A stretch of DNA of 64,000 nucleotides from Pacificoceanicola sp049803835. Lineage in GTDB: Bacteria; Pseudomonadota; Alphaproteobacteria; Rhodobacterales; Rhodobacteraceae. Positions 25,405-33,212 of this stretch are shown piece by piece. The DNA is taken from contig NZ_JBNAGK010000011.1 of assembly GCF_049803835.1 (NCBI RefSeq), positions 124,001 to 188,000 on the forward strand, in the 5' to 3' direction. The stretch's first letter is position 1. Each line of letters begins with the position of its first letter. Below the pieces are notes generated by a model. That model worked only from the letters and a program-made list of their open reading frames with translations, was not told the origin of the DNA and searched no databases. The position numbers and the translations under genes were made by a program.

Positions 25405-25971
25405 ATGTATGGATTGGTCAACAACGGCGTTCGCGCCTTTATCGTCGAAAACCACGGCGAAGCGGTCTGGAAGACCATTTGCACAAATGCGGGCGTCACC
25501 GACGAGGAATTCGAGAACCTGACTGCCTATGACGATGACACGACATACGCGCTGGTCGGGGCCGTCTGCAAAACGCTTGACTTGCCGGTGGAGACGGTTC
25601 TGGAGGTGTTCGGCGAGTATTGGGTCGGCTTCTCGAAGGCCACCGCCATCGGAAGATTGATCGACCTTGGGCGGGAAACCCTGATCGAGCGCATTCGTGG
25701 CCTCGATGAAATGCACGAGCGCGTGCAACTGACGATGCCCCACCTCAAACCGCCGTCCTTCGATTTCGAGGAAATGCCGGACGGCGCGCATCGCCTGCAT
25801 TACTTCTCGGTACGCGAGGGGCTGGCGCCCATGGTCGTCGGATTGCTGCAGGGCATGGCGCGGGAATGCGGTGTGGGCATCGACGTCACCCTGTCGAACA
25901 GCCGGGCGGACGGACATGACCACGACGTCTTCACCGTGCGGATCGGTCAAAAGGCTGCATCAGCCGCCTGA
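25405..25971 (+). CDS. hnoX: H-NOX haem nitric-oxide sensor
   Basis: This 188-residue cytoplasmic haem protein binds NO (or O2) and passes the signal to a partner enzyme. The N-terminus 'MYGLVNNGVRAFI' is the family start. The proximal haem ligand should be His104 in 'LDEMHERVQL', and the Y-x-S-x-R motif that holds the haem propionates is 'YFSVR' at residues 133-137. ATG 25405 follows GGAGG by about 7 bases; the longer upstream frame is not part of the domain. The next gene, 30 bases downstream, encodes an H-NOBA-GGDEF-EAL protein, the expected output partner. Confidence 0.95.
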   Translation: MYGLVNNGVRAFIVENHGEAVWKTICTNAGVTDEEFENLTAYDDDTTYALVGAVCKTLDLPVETVLEVFGEYWVGFSKATAIGRLIDLGRETLIERIRGLDEMHERVQLTMPHLKPPSFDFEEMPDGAHRLHYFSVREGLAPMVVGLLQGMARECGVGIDVTLSNSRADGHDHDVFTVRIGQKAASAA

Positions 25972-26001
25972 TCCAGGGATACACGTGCAGGGACACTCAC
26001 C

Positions 26002-27810
26002 ATGGCACCGATCACGTTGTCTGCGGAAACAACGTCACAGGTCTTTCCTTTCTCCATCCTGATCGAAGGAGACGGGCGCATCGCGTTTGTCGGTCCGGCA
26101 CTGGCCAAGGTGGCGGGCATCGAAACCCTGATCGGCAAGTCGATTTTCGACGCCGTGACCATCCGGAAACCGATGCGCCTGGATCGCACGCAGGCGTTGA
26201 GAGACGTTCTCGGCGCCCGCGTTGTGCTGGAAGTTCCCGACCGAAACGGCTCCGGGACATTGAAACTGTACGGGATGGCCTGCTCTGCGGAATGGCATGG
26301 ACGTGGCCACGTGCTGATCGTGCTCACGCCCGGGGTCAATGCCCGGCAGTTCGTCGAGTGTCATGGACTGAAGATCTCGGATTTCGGACCGGCGGACGGC
26401 AGCGCCGATCTGTTGCCGTTGCTGGCCATGCAGGAGGACATGCTGCAGGACGGCAAACGGCAGGCGGCCAAGCTGCGCGCGGCCCGCGATGTGGCCGAAC
26501 ACCTCGCCAACCACGACGTTCTGACGGAACTGCCCAACCGACGTGCCCTGATGGAGCGCCTTTCCAGCCTGCTGCGACAGAGCCCGCTGGCCGTCATGCA
26601 TGTGGATCTCGATAAATTCAAGGAAATCAACGACACCTTCGGCCATGCCGCCGGGGATGCCGCATTGCAACACGCGGCGCGCGCCATCCGGCTGGCAGTT
26701 GGCCCCCAGGCGCTCTGTGCCCGAATGGGGGGTGATGAGTTTGTCGTCGTGCTGGAGGGAGAGCAGACGCCGGTGCAACTGTCAGCCTGTGCCCAACGCA
26801 TCATCGCCGAAGTGTCCCGTCCTTTCGTCTTTCAGGCCGAGTCCCTGATCGTGCAGGCGAGCGTTGGCCTCGCCATTCCCCGTCCCGGGGACGCGTTGTC
26901 CGCCGACGACATCCTGCACCATGCCGATCTGGCGCTATACGAGGTGAAACGCACCGGCAGAAGCACGACGGCCTTGTGCACACCCGACCTCCTGGCGGCG
27001 CATTCGGAATTCCAGCGCATATCCGCCGACATCCGCCGCGCCCTGACCGAGCGCGAATTCGTGGCCCATTTCCAACCCCAGGTCGACGCGCGCACCGGCG
27101 GCCTGCTTGGCTTCGAAGCACTGGCGCGGTGGCAGCATCCGGAGCGTGGGACACTGACGCCAGTCCATTTTCTGCACGTCACCCATCGGGCGGGCCTGAT
27201 CCAGCAGGTCGATGCCGAAATCCGGCGGCACGTCCTCGACACGCTCAGACACTGGGACGCCGCGGGCTTCCGCGTCCCGAAGATCAGCCTTAATGTGACC
27301 ACCAGCGACCTTCTCGACCCGGTGTTCCGTCAGGTCTTGCTCTGGGACCTGGATTCAAGGGGCCTGGACAGCAGCCGCGTGGTGCTCGAAATCGTCGAAT
27401 CCGTCCTCTACGACGAGAGCCCCACGGAGATTGCCAAAGCGTGCCAGGATCTGGCCGATGCCGGCTTTGTGCTGGCACTGGACGACTTCGGCACCGGCTA
27501 CGCGTCGATCCTGAGCCTCGTCAAACTGCCCATCGCCATCGTCAAGATCGACAGGGCGTTTGCCTGCGGCGTTGCACGGTCTAAGAGCCAGCATGCGCTG
27601 ACGCAATCCATGGTGGGCATGGCAACCTCCCTGGGATTGACCGTTCTGGCCGAAGGTGTCGACCATGCCGACGATGTGGCCGCCCTGCTTGACATGGGGT
27701 GCGGGTCCTTCCAGGGCTACTATTTTGCGCACCCGATGGACGCCGAGACCGCTTTGGCCTGGGTGATCGAGCGGGAATACCCGCAGGAGAGCCTGAGGCG
27801 CCGACCCTAG
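26002..27810 (+). CDS. H-NOBA-GGDEF-EAL cyclic-di-GMP enzyme, H-NOX partner
   Basis: This 602-residue protein should make and/or degrade cyclic-di-GMP under control of the H-NOX sensor. Residues ~14-150 resemble the H-NOBA (haem-NO-binding-associated) domain ('FPFSILIEGDGRIAFVGPAL', 'VLIVLTPGVNARQF'). The GGDEF domain follows ('VLTELPNRRALMERL', 'VDLDKFKEINDTFGHAAGD', 'ARMGGDEF'); the inhibitory RxxD site is not seen at its usual place. The EAL domain has 'FEALARW', 'LNVTTSDL', 'LEIVESVLYD', 'LDDFGTGYAS', 'VKIDRAF' and 'LAEGVDH', so its catalytic residues look complete. Both activities may therefore be present. It converges with the trp-like operon. Confidence 0.94.
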   Translation: MAPITLSAETTSQVFPFSILIEGDGRIAFVGPALAKVAGIETLIGKSIFDAVTIRKPMRLDRTQALRDVLGARVVLEVPDRNGSGTLKLYGMACSAEWHGRGHVLIVLTPGVNARQFVECHGLKISDFGPADGSADLLPLLAMQEDMLQDGKRQAAKLRAARDVAEHLANHDVLTELPNRRALMERLSSLLRQSPLAVMHVDLDKFKEINDTFGHAAGDAALQHAARAIRLAVGPQALCARMGGDEFVVVLEGEQTPVQLSACAQRIIAEVSRPFVFQAESLIVQASVGLAIPRPGDALSADDILHHADLALYEVKRTGRSTTALCTPDLLAAHSEFQRISADIRRALTEREFVAHFQPQVDARTGGLLGFEALARWQHPERGTLTPVHFLHVTHRAGLIQQVDAEIRRHVLDTLRHWDAAGFRVPKISLNVTTSDLLDPVFRQVLLWDLDSRGLDSSRVVLEIVESVLYDESPTEIAKACQDLADAGFVLALDDFGTGYASILSLVKLPIAIVKIDRAFACGVARSKSQHALTQSMVGMATSLGLTVLAEGVDHADDVAALLDMGCGSFQGYYFAHPMDAETALAWVIEREYPQESLRRRP

Positions 27811-27940
27811 CCGTGTGTCGAACCGGGTTTGCAAGTCCTGGCGGGTGCGGCAAAGGTTGCCCGGAGACCGCCGCCATTGACCATTGATGTCGCCAAACAA
27901 GAGCGCGCTGCAGGTTTTCGCGGACTCGGAAGGCTCGCGG

Positions 27941-28378
27941 CTATCGGCAACTATCGTGCACGGTCAACCAGCCCGGCATCCGGAATGTCCGGCGCGTGAA
28001 GGCATGCAGGGCGCGCAGCAGGTCCTCCACCTGCACCGGCTGGATGTCGAAATGGTCCGCCCCGGCCTCCAGCAATTCCACCCCACGCGCCCGGTTCGGC
28101 TCACTCAGCAGGGCAACAATGGGTGTCACGCGATGCGCCGTGCGCAAGTCACGGCACAGGTCGAGTGTGGTCTCCACCGGCACGCTCTCCATGACGACCA
28201 GAGCCGAAACGAGGCTGTTGCCAAACAGGTTCCGCAGTTCCTGCGGCCGGGTCACCATGATCGGCAAGTAACCCCGGCAGGCGAGGCACTGGTTGAGCAC
28301 GGCCCCCGGCACCTCCGGGGTGCCGAGGATCGCTATGGTTTCACCGCCGACTCTGGGCGGGCATATCGTTGGGATCAC
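27941..28378 (-). CDS. Stand-alone degenerate receiver (pseudo-receiver) protein
   Basis: This 145-residue protein has the length and pattern of a response-regulator receiver domain, but its active site is lost. The acidic pair after the first strand is replaced ('AILGTPEVPG'), the phospho-acceptor Asp position reads Glu ('ALVVMESVP'), and the invariant Lys is Gln ('GADHFDIQPVQVEDLLRAL'). No output domain follows. It starts with GTG at 28378 in a GTGA overlap with the TrpC-like stop, so it is coupled to the biosynthetic operon as its last gene. A non-phosphorylated protein-interaction role is likely. Confidence 0.8.
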   Translation of the reverse strand: MIPTICPPRVGGETIAILGTPEVPGAVLNQCLACRGYLPIMVTRPQELRNLFGNSLVSALVVMESVPVETTLDLCRDLRTAHRVTPIVALLSEPNRARGVELLEAGADHFDIQPVQVEDLLRALHAFTRRTFRMPGWLTVHDSCR

Positions 28379-29085
28379 GCGTCTTGCCTTGTTCTTGGTC
28401 TTGTTGCCTTCAGGTAGGCCTGCGTCGTCTCGTAAGCGTAGGCCGGACCAGCCAGCAGCGCCGTGCCCACCAGAACCCCGTCGAACCCTGCCGACATGGC
28501 CCGGGCCACAGCGCTTGGCGCGGTCAGGCCGGAGGCACTGACCAGCAGTCCGCGATGCTGCGCACGCGCGAGGGTGTACAGGCTTTCGCTCTGCTCCACC
28601 CCGCCGTCGTCGGTTTCCCGGCTGCGGATGTCCCTGTTGTTGATGGCGAGGATCGCCCCGGAGGGCAGCCGGAGACCCTCCAGTTCGGGGGCACAGGCCG
28701 CCTCGACGAAGGGAGTCAACCCCAGCGCCAGGGCCGCCTCCGCCAGACGCAGCACATCCGCCCGCCGCAGGAGAGCACAGGTCAGCAACACCGCCGCCGC
28801 CCCGGCATCGCGGGACTGCTCCAGATGCCTTGCGGAGGTGATGAAGTCCTTGCGCAGCACCGGCAGGCCGGTCTTTGCCATCTCCGTCACCATGCCGAGG
28901 GTGCCCCGGTGCCAGGCTCCGGTGGTCACCGAGAGACAGGGTGCCCCGGCGTGCAAGTAGTCCTGCGCAATGTCGCGCACGGTGCGCCGCGCCAGCAGGG
29001 GACCGACCTTCGGGGAGCTTGGTTTGATCTCCGCGATCAGCGGGCAATCGGCAGCGGCCAGGGCTTCATGAAAGCCCCGCATCAT
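28375..29085 (-). CDS. TrpC-like indole-3-glycerol-phosphate synthase paralogue
   Basis: This is a 236-residue (beta/alpha)8 barrel of the indole-3-glycerol-phosphate synthase family. It is shorter than biosynthetic TrpC (~260-270) because the N-terminal extension is missing. Catalytic lysines are kept in 'AEIKPSSPKVG' and 'LRKDFITSARHL', and the Asn in 'AINNRDI'. The glutamate of the usual 'VSESG' motif is replaced: 'LVSASGLTAP'. Phosphate-binding 'GVLVGTALL' is present. Start ATG 29085 overlaps the TrpD-like stop (ATGA). Location in an operon with carrier-protein and ketosynthase genes, and without trpE/G/B, indicates specialised metabolism rather than tryptophan supply. Confidence 0.85.
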   Translation of the reverse strand: MMRGFHEALAAADCPLIAEIKPSSPKVGPLLARRTVRDIAQDYLHAGAPCLSVTTGAWHRGTLGMVTEMAKTGLPVLRKDFITSARHLEQSRDAGAAAVLLTCALLRRADVLRLAEAALALGLTPFVEAACAPELEGLRLPSGAILAINNRDIRSRETDDGGVEQSESLYTLARAQHRGLLVSASGLTAPSAVARAMSAGFDGVLVGTALLAGPAYAYETTQAYLKATRPRTRQDA

Positions 29086-30128
29086 GCGATCGCCGCAAGT
29101 TTCGGCGCTTGTGCGGCGGCAAAGGCCTGTGCCTTCCGCAGAGTCCGGTACGGCGCACCGTCGGCCATGCAATCCTGCGCGATCCAGACCCCTTCGGCCA
29201 GCGTACGCGCCACGCCCCCGGCAAAGAGCGCCATCCCGGCATTGAGAGCCACCGTCTCGCTGCAGGCGCGGCTGCCCTTGCCTTGCAGAATATCGGTCAG
29301 CGTTGCGATGTTGGCTTTCAGGTCGCCACCCGCCAGTTGCGACAAAGAGGAATCCCGGCCAAGCCCGAGGTCAGCGGGCGTCATCTGGTGTGGCAATGTC
29401 TCGCCAGAGCGCACCCAGCGGTTCGTGCCGACACTCAGCAGCTCGTCCACGCCGAGGTCCGAATGGACCAGCACGGCGGGGATGGTGAGCGTCCGGGCAA
29501 TTTCGTGCACCTGGTCGAACAGACGCAGGGAGGAGGCCCCGATCACATGGGCCTTCATGTCGTAAGGGCAGATCAACGGACCGAGGGAATTGACGAAACG
29601 CCCGATCATCTTGAACGGCAGGGGCATTGCGGCGATGGCGAGCCGCTTGCACAGCGGCGCGTAGCGTTGCGGCGCGGCAAACGCGAGGCCGCAGTCCTCC
29701 AGCATGGCATTGGTGAAGGCGTCCGATGCGGTCCGGGCGAGGCCAAGCGCGTTCAGGATGTCCCCGGAGCCGACAGAGGAAGAATAGGCCGACGAGCCAC
29801 TCTTGAGGACCGTGCCGCCCGCCGCCGCGACGACGAAAGCCGCGGTCGTGGAAATGTTGAAAGTCGAGCGTCCGCCCCCGGTGCCGACGATGTTCACGGC
29901 GTTCCGCGCCGCGGGTAGAGCCTCCGGCGGATAGGTCTCGCGGATGAAGCGCACAAAGCTGCGCATCATCCCCAGGTTCGACGGCATCGCCGAAAGCGCG
30001 GCGAGCACCGCCACGGTTTCGGCCTTGGGGCGAAGGCCATCGTCGGTCGCCCGCCAGTAGGCGAACATCTCGTCTTCACTCGGGATGCGTCCAGCGATCA
30101 GCTGGCCTGCGGTCTGTTCCGGCGTCAT
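29082..30128 (-). CDS. TrpD-like (anthranilate phosphoribosyltransferase) paralogue
   Basis: This 348-residue protein has the two-domain fold of anthranilate phosphoribosyltransferases: helical N-terminal part (~1-70) and a large domain with the PRPP loop. Two key motifs deviate. The glycine-rich loop is 'GTGGGRSTFNIST' instead of GTGGDG...NTFNIST, and the KHGNR motif near the anthranilate tunnel reads 'KSGSSAYSSSVGSGD'. The metal-binding Asp-Glu pair is kept ('GVDELLSVG'). The aromatic amine substrate may thus differ from anthranilate. ATG 30128 gives the family length. It lies 40 bases after the carrier-protein gene. Confidence 0.85.
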   Translation of the reverse strand: MTPEQTAGQLIAGRIPSEDEMFAYWRATDDGLRPKAETVAVLAALSAMPSNLGMMRSFVRFIRETYPPEALPAARNAVNIVGTGGGRSTFNISTTAAFVVAAAGGTVLKSGSSAYSSSVGSGDILNALGLARTASDAFTNAMLEDCGLAFAAPQRYAPLCKRLAIAAMPLPFKMIGRFVNSLGPLICPYDMKAHVIGASSLRLFDQVHEIARTLTIPAVLVHSDLGVDELLSVGTNRWVRSGETLPHQMTPADLGLGRDSSLSQLAGGDLKANIATLTDILQGKGSRACSETVALNAGMALFAGGVARTLAEGVWIAQDCMADGAPYRTLRKAQAFAAAQAPKLAAIA

Positions 30129-30168
30129 GGCCTTCGCTCCTGTGACTGATGTTGAGGGCGGCTCGCCG

Positions 30169-30420
30169 TCAGGCGGCAACCACCTGCTTGGCGTCGATCA
30201 TGGTCTCGATCTGCCCGATGGTGCGGTAGAGGTCCGCGTCCAGTTCATCCGGCGAGATCGTCATGTCGTATTCGCCTTCGAGAAAGGCGATCAGCTTCAG
30301 CACGCCGAGGCTGTCGACGATGCCGGTGTCGATCAGGTCGAGATCGTCGGTCAGTTGCTCGGCGGGAATATCGACCGCGAATTCCTCGGCGATGAATGTG
30401 CGCAGGGCGGGATAGGACAT
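30169..30420 (-). CDS. Acyl/peptidyl carrier protein
   Basis: This 83-residue carrier protein has the phosphopantetheine attachment serine in 'GIVDSLGVLKLIAFLE' (D-S-L motif) and the acidic helices of the family. It stands alone between the adenylation enzyme and the TrpD-like gene. The most likely loading enzyme is the adenylation protein encoded 38 bases upstream, and the tethered acyl group is the likely substrate of the dehydrogenase two genes upstream. ATG 30420 is preceded by 'AAGGAG'. Confidence 0.92.
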   Translation of the reverse strand: MSYPALRTFIAEEFAVDIPAEQLTDDLDLIDTGIVDSLGVLKLIAFLEGEYDMTISPDELDADLYRTIGQIETMIDAKQVVAA

Positions 30421-30458
30421 GAAAAACTCCTTTTGTTGTCCGTGGTCTGTCGTCGCCA

Positions 30459-32006
30459 TCACGCCGAAGCGCTCTGGCAGTTTGCCGCCAGCATCCGCCG
30501 GCAGGCCTTCCCGTTGGAGTTCCGCGGGACCTCCATCAGGGAAATCGTGAAATTGCGCGGGATCGCGGCGACCGGCAGCCGCTTCATCAGGTGCAGACGC
30601 AGATCGAGACTGTTCAGCCCGTCCGACTTTATTTTGACCCAGGCATTCAGAACCGTCCCGTCACCGGACTTCGTCACGAAGGAGAGCGCCTCGCAGACGC
30701 CGGGATGGGCGTTCAGTTGGGTGTCGACTTCGTTCAGGTCCACGCGCACGCCGCTGAGCTTGACGATGCTGTCATTGCGCCCGACGAAATGGATCACCCC
30801 GGCGCGGTCCCGGCGCACAATGTCGCCGGATCGGTAATAGAGTTTGCCGCCGTGGGTGACCGTCGCCTTCTCCGTCAGCGCCGGATCGGAGTAGCCCCGC
30901 ATCATCGTCGGGCAATGTACCCAGAGCTCGCCCTCGCCCCGGCCCTCCAGAACTTTGCCCGCGCCGTCGACCAGCAGGTACTCGACATAGGGCAGCGGCC
31001 GGCCCAGCGGCAGCGGATCGGGCGTGTCCTCGCGCGGCACGTCGTAGAAGAAGCTGTCGTTGGTCTCGGTACAGCCGTAGATGTTCACGAACCGCGCGTT
31101 GGGGAACACCCGGAACAGCGTCCGCAGGGTCGTGGCCGGCATCGGCTCGCCGGCAAACAGAACGCTGCGCACCTCCGGAAGCACCGGATTGCCCGGCGCT
31201 TGCGCCACCAGCTTGAGTGCGGAGGGGGCGGAGTGCCAGACCGTGACCCCCGTGCGCTGCATCATGTCGACGAGCTTTGCGCCATTCCGGGCGGTCTTCG
31301 CATCGGCGAGCGCGAGGTCGGCCCCGGACATCAGCGACGCGTAGATGTCGAGAAAGGACAGGTCGAAGGCGAAGGGCGCGTGGCTCAGCAGGCAATCGTC
31401 GATGTTCAGGTCCAGTTCGTCGCAGACCCAGGTCTGGAAGACGTTCAGGGCATGGGCCTCGATCTCCACACGCTTCGGTTTGCCGGTGGACCCCGAGGTG
31501 TGGAGGACGGCGGCAAGGTTCTGCTGCGAGACGACCACGTTCGGCCGGTGCGCGAGGCTCTCGAGTCCGGCCATGGTCTCGACCTCCTGCGACAGGTCGA
31601 GCAGCGATACCCCTGCATCCAGCGCCCAGCCCCGCAGACGCGGCCCGGTGCTGGCATCGACGATCAGGGCCACCGGATTGAGATCGGCCAGGACGTCCAT
31701 CAGCCGCCCGTCCGGATGCGTGGCGTCAAGCGGCGCATAGGCCCGCCCCGACGACAGCACCGCCAGCACCGCCGCAAGACAATCCGGTGTCTTCTCGGCG
31801 CAGATTGCGACGATTTCCTCGCCCGTCCCGCCCGGTCCCGGCAGCCGCGCGGCAATGCCCTCGGCCATGGCTTGCAGGGCGCGATAGCTGACCGCGCCGC
31901 CGGCGCTGTCGAAGATTTTCGCCCGAGGCGTCTTGTCCATCTCGATCCGGAGGCAATCGGCGAAGGCCCGTGTGCCGACGATCTGGAAAAAGTCCTGGTG
32001 CAGCAT
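30459..32006 (-). CDS. Stand-alone amino-acid adenylation enzyme (AMP-ligase)
   Basis: This 515-residue ANL-superfamily enzyme activates a carboxylate as AMP ester and should load it on the adjacent carrier protein. The P-loop core motif is 'LHTSGSTGKPKRVEI', followed by 'HAPFAFDLSFLDIYASLMSG' (A4, with the Asp that in amino-acid-specific domains contacts the alpha-amino group), 'NIYGCTETNDSFF' (A5), 'YYRSGDIVRRD' (A7) and 'NSNGKACRRML' (A10, catalytic Lys). Size and operon order (adenylation, carrier, dehydrogenase) match prolyl-AMP ligases of pyrrole pathways such as PigI/PltF. Proline is thus the first candidate substrate, but the specificity pocket was not modelled. Confidence 0.88.
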   Translation of the reverse strand: MLHQDFFQIVGTRAFADCLRIEMDKTPRAKIFDSAGGAVSYRALQAMAEGIAARLPGPGGTGEEIVAICAEKTPDCLAAVLAVLSSGRAYAPLDATHPDGRLMDVLADLNPVALIVDASTGPRLRGWALDAGVSLLDLSQEVETMAGLESLAHRPNVVVSQQNLAAVLHTSGSTGKPKRVEIEAHALNVFQTWVCDELDLNIDDCLLSHAPFAFDLSFLDIYASLMSGADLALADAKTARNGAKLVDMMQRTGVTVWHSAPSALKLVAQAPGNPVLPEVRSVLFAGEPMPATTLRTLFRVFPNARFVNIYGCTETNDSFFYDVPREDTPDPLPLGRPLPYVEYLLVDGAGKVLEGRGEGELWVHCPTMMRGYSDPALTEKATVTHGGKLYYRSGDIVRRDRAGVIHFVGRNDSIVKLSGVRVDLNEVDTQLNAHPGVCEALSFVTKSGDGTVLNAWVKIKSDGLNSLDLRLHLMKRLPVAAIPRNFTISLMEVPRNSNGKACRRMLAANCQSASA

Positions 32007-32030
32007 GTCAAAATCCCCCTTGGGCTGAAA

Positions 32031-33212
32031 TCAAAGGCCGAGCATGGCGGCGATGCGGTTCTTCTGGATGTCCGAGGAGCCGGAATAGATCAGCCCGCCC
32101 ATGGCGTTGCGCAGGTGGCTCTCGATTCCGGTCTCGACCATGTAGCCGGAGCCGCCATGCAGCGTGATGGCGTCGATGGAATTGGCCACATGCGCCTCTG
32201 AGATCGCCAGCTTGGCGGAGGCGAACTCCAGCGAGGCATTGCCGCCGCCTTCCATGGCGATGACCATGCGGCTCAGCCAGGACCGCGCCGACTGCAGTCG
32301 CATGTGCATGTCCGCGATGCGGTGCGAGATCGCCTGATAGGAGCCGATGGCCGCGCCGAACTGCCGGCGTTCCTTGGCATGGGTGATGCAGCGGTCGAGC
32401 TGGCGGCGCATCTCGCCGGTCTGCAGGGCGAAGATCGACAGGATCTCCCAGCGCATGACGTAATCGAGGATGGAGAAACCCTGACCTTCGCGCCCGATCA
32501 GACGGGAGGCGGGCACACGGACATTGTCGAAATAGAGGTCGGCCATGGGCGCGGTGCGGAGACCCATCTTCTTGCGCGGCTGCCCGACGGTGAAGCCGGT
32601 CGAGGTGGTGTCGACGGCAAAGGCGGAGAAGCCGCCCAAGGCGCCCTTCGTGGGGTGCGTGCGGGCATAGACCACCATGATGTCGGCAATCGGGGCGTTG
32701 GAGATGAAGCATTTCTCGCCGTTCAGGACGTAGTCGTCGCCGTCCCTCACCCCCGTGGTCTTCATCGCGAACGCGTCGGATCCGCTGTGCGGTTCGGTGA
32801 TCGCATGGGCGCCGACCAGCGCCCCCTGTGCCAGTTTCGGCAGGAGTTCGTCCCGCAAGGCGTCCGACCCGAACCGACCCACCGGCAGGCAGGTGCTGCA
32901 CAGGTGCGTCGAGAGCGAGAAACCGAGCCCGCTGTCCTCGCACAGGTGGCCGAAGGCTTCGAACAGCTCCGCCAGTTCCGGCACCGACAAGGCCAGGCCG
33001 CCCTGATCTTCGGAGGTCACGATCCCCGTCAGACCGGCATCGACCACCGCTTTCCAGCGCTCAGCGCCGAAGCGGCCCATCAGGTCGTCGTCCTGCCAGC
33101 CCTCGTTGAAGGCAGCCGCCCATTGCGCCAATCCGTCGAGAAACGGACCCATCATGTCCGGGCGGTATGTCTTCGAAGCGCCGCCAAGCGGCAAACTGCG
33201 GATCGTGCGCAT
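32031..33212 (-). CDS. Acyl-CoA dehydrogenase family flavoprotein, prolyl-carrier dehydrogenase type
   Basis: This 393-residue FAD enzyme has the ACAD motifs 'AHAITEPHSGSDAFAM', 'GEKCFISNAPIADIMVV' and 'GSGYMVETGIESHLRNAMGG'. In contrast to DmdC, the YEGT motif that carries the catalytic Glu in many ACADs reads 'IYSGSSDIQKNRIA'. The stretch 'GFSLSTHLCSTCLPVGRFGS' and 'NAPIADIMVVYARTHP' resemble L-prolyl-carrier-protein dehydrogenases (PigA/PltE) as I remember them; these oxidise prolyl-S-PCP to pyrrolyl-2-carboxyl-S-PCP. Start ATG 33212 overlaps the ketosynthase stop (TGATG). A plain acyl-CoA substrate cannot be excluded. Confidence 0.87.
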   Translation of the reverse strand: MRTIRSLPLGGASKTYRPDMMGPFLDGLAQWAAAFNEGWQDDDLMGRFGAERWKAVVDAGLTGIVTSEDQGGLALSVPELAELFEAFGHLCEDSGLGFSLSTHLCSTCLPVGRFGSDALRDELLPKLAQGALVGAHAITEPHSGSDAFAMKTTGVRDGDDYVLNGEKCFISNAPIADIMVVYARTHPTKGALGGFSAFAVDTTSTGFTVGQPRKKMGLRTAPMADLYFDNVRVPASRLIGREGQGFSILDYVMRWEILSIFALQTGEMRRQLDRCITHAKERRQFGAAIGSYQAISHRIADMHMRLQSARSWLSRMVIAMEGGGNASLEFASAKLAISEAHVANSIDAITLHGGSGYMVETGIESHLRNAMGGLIYSGSSDIQKNRIAAMLGL

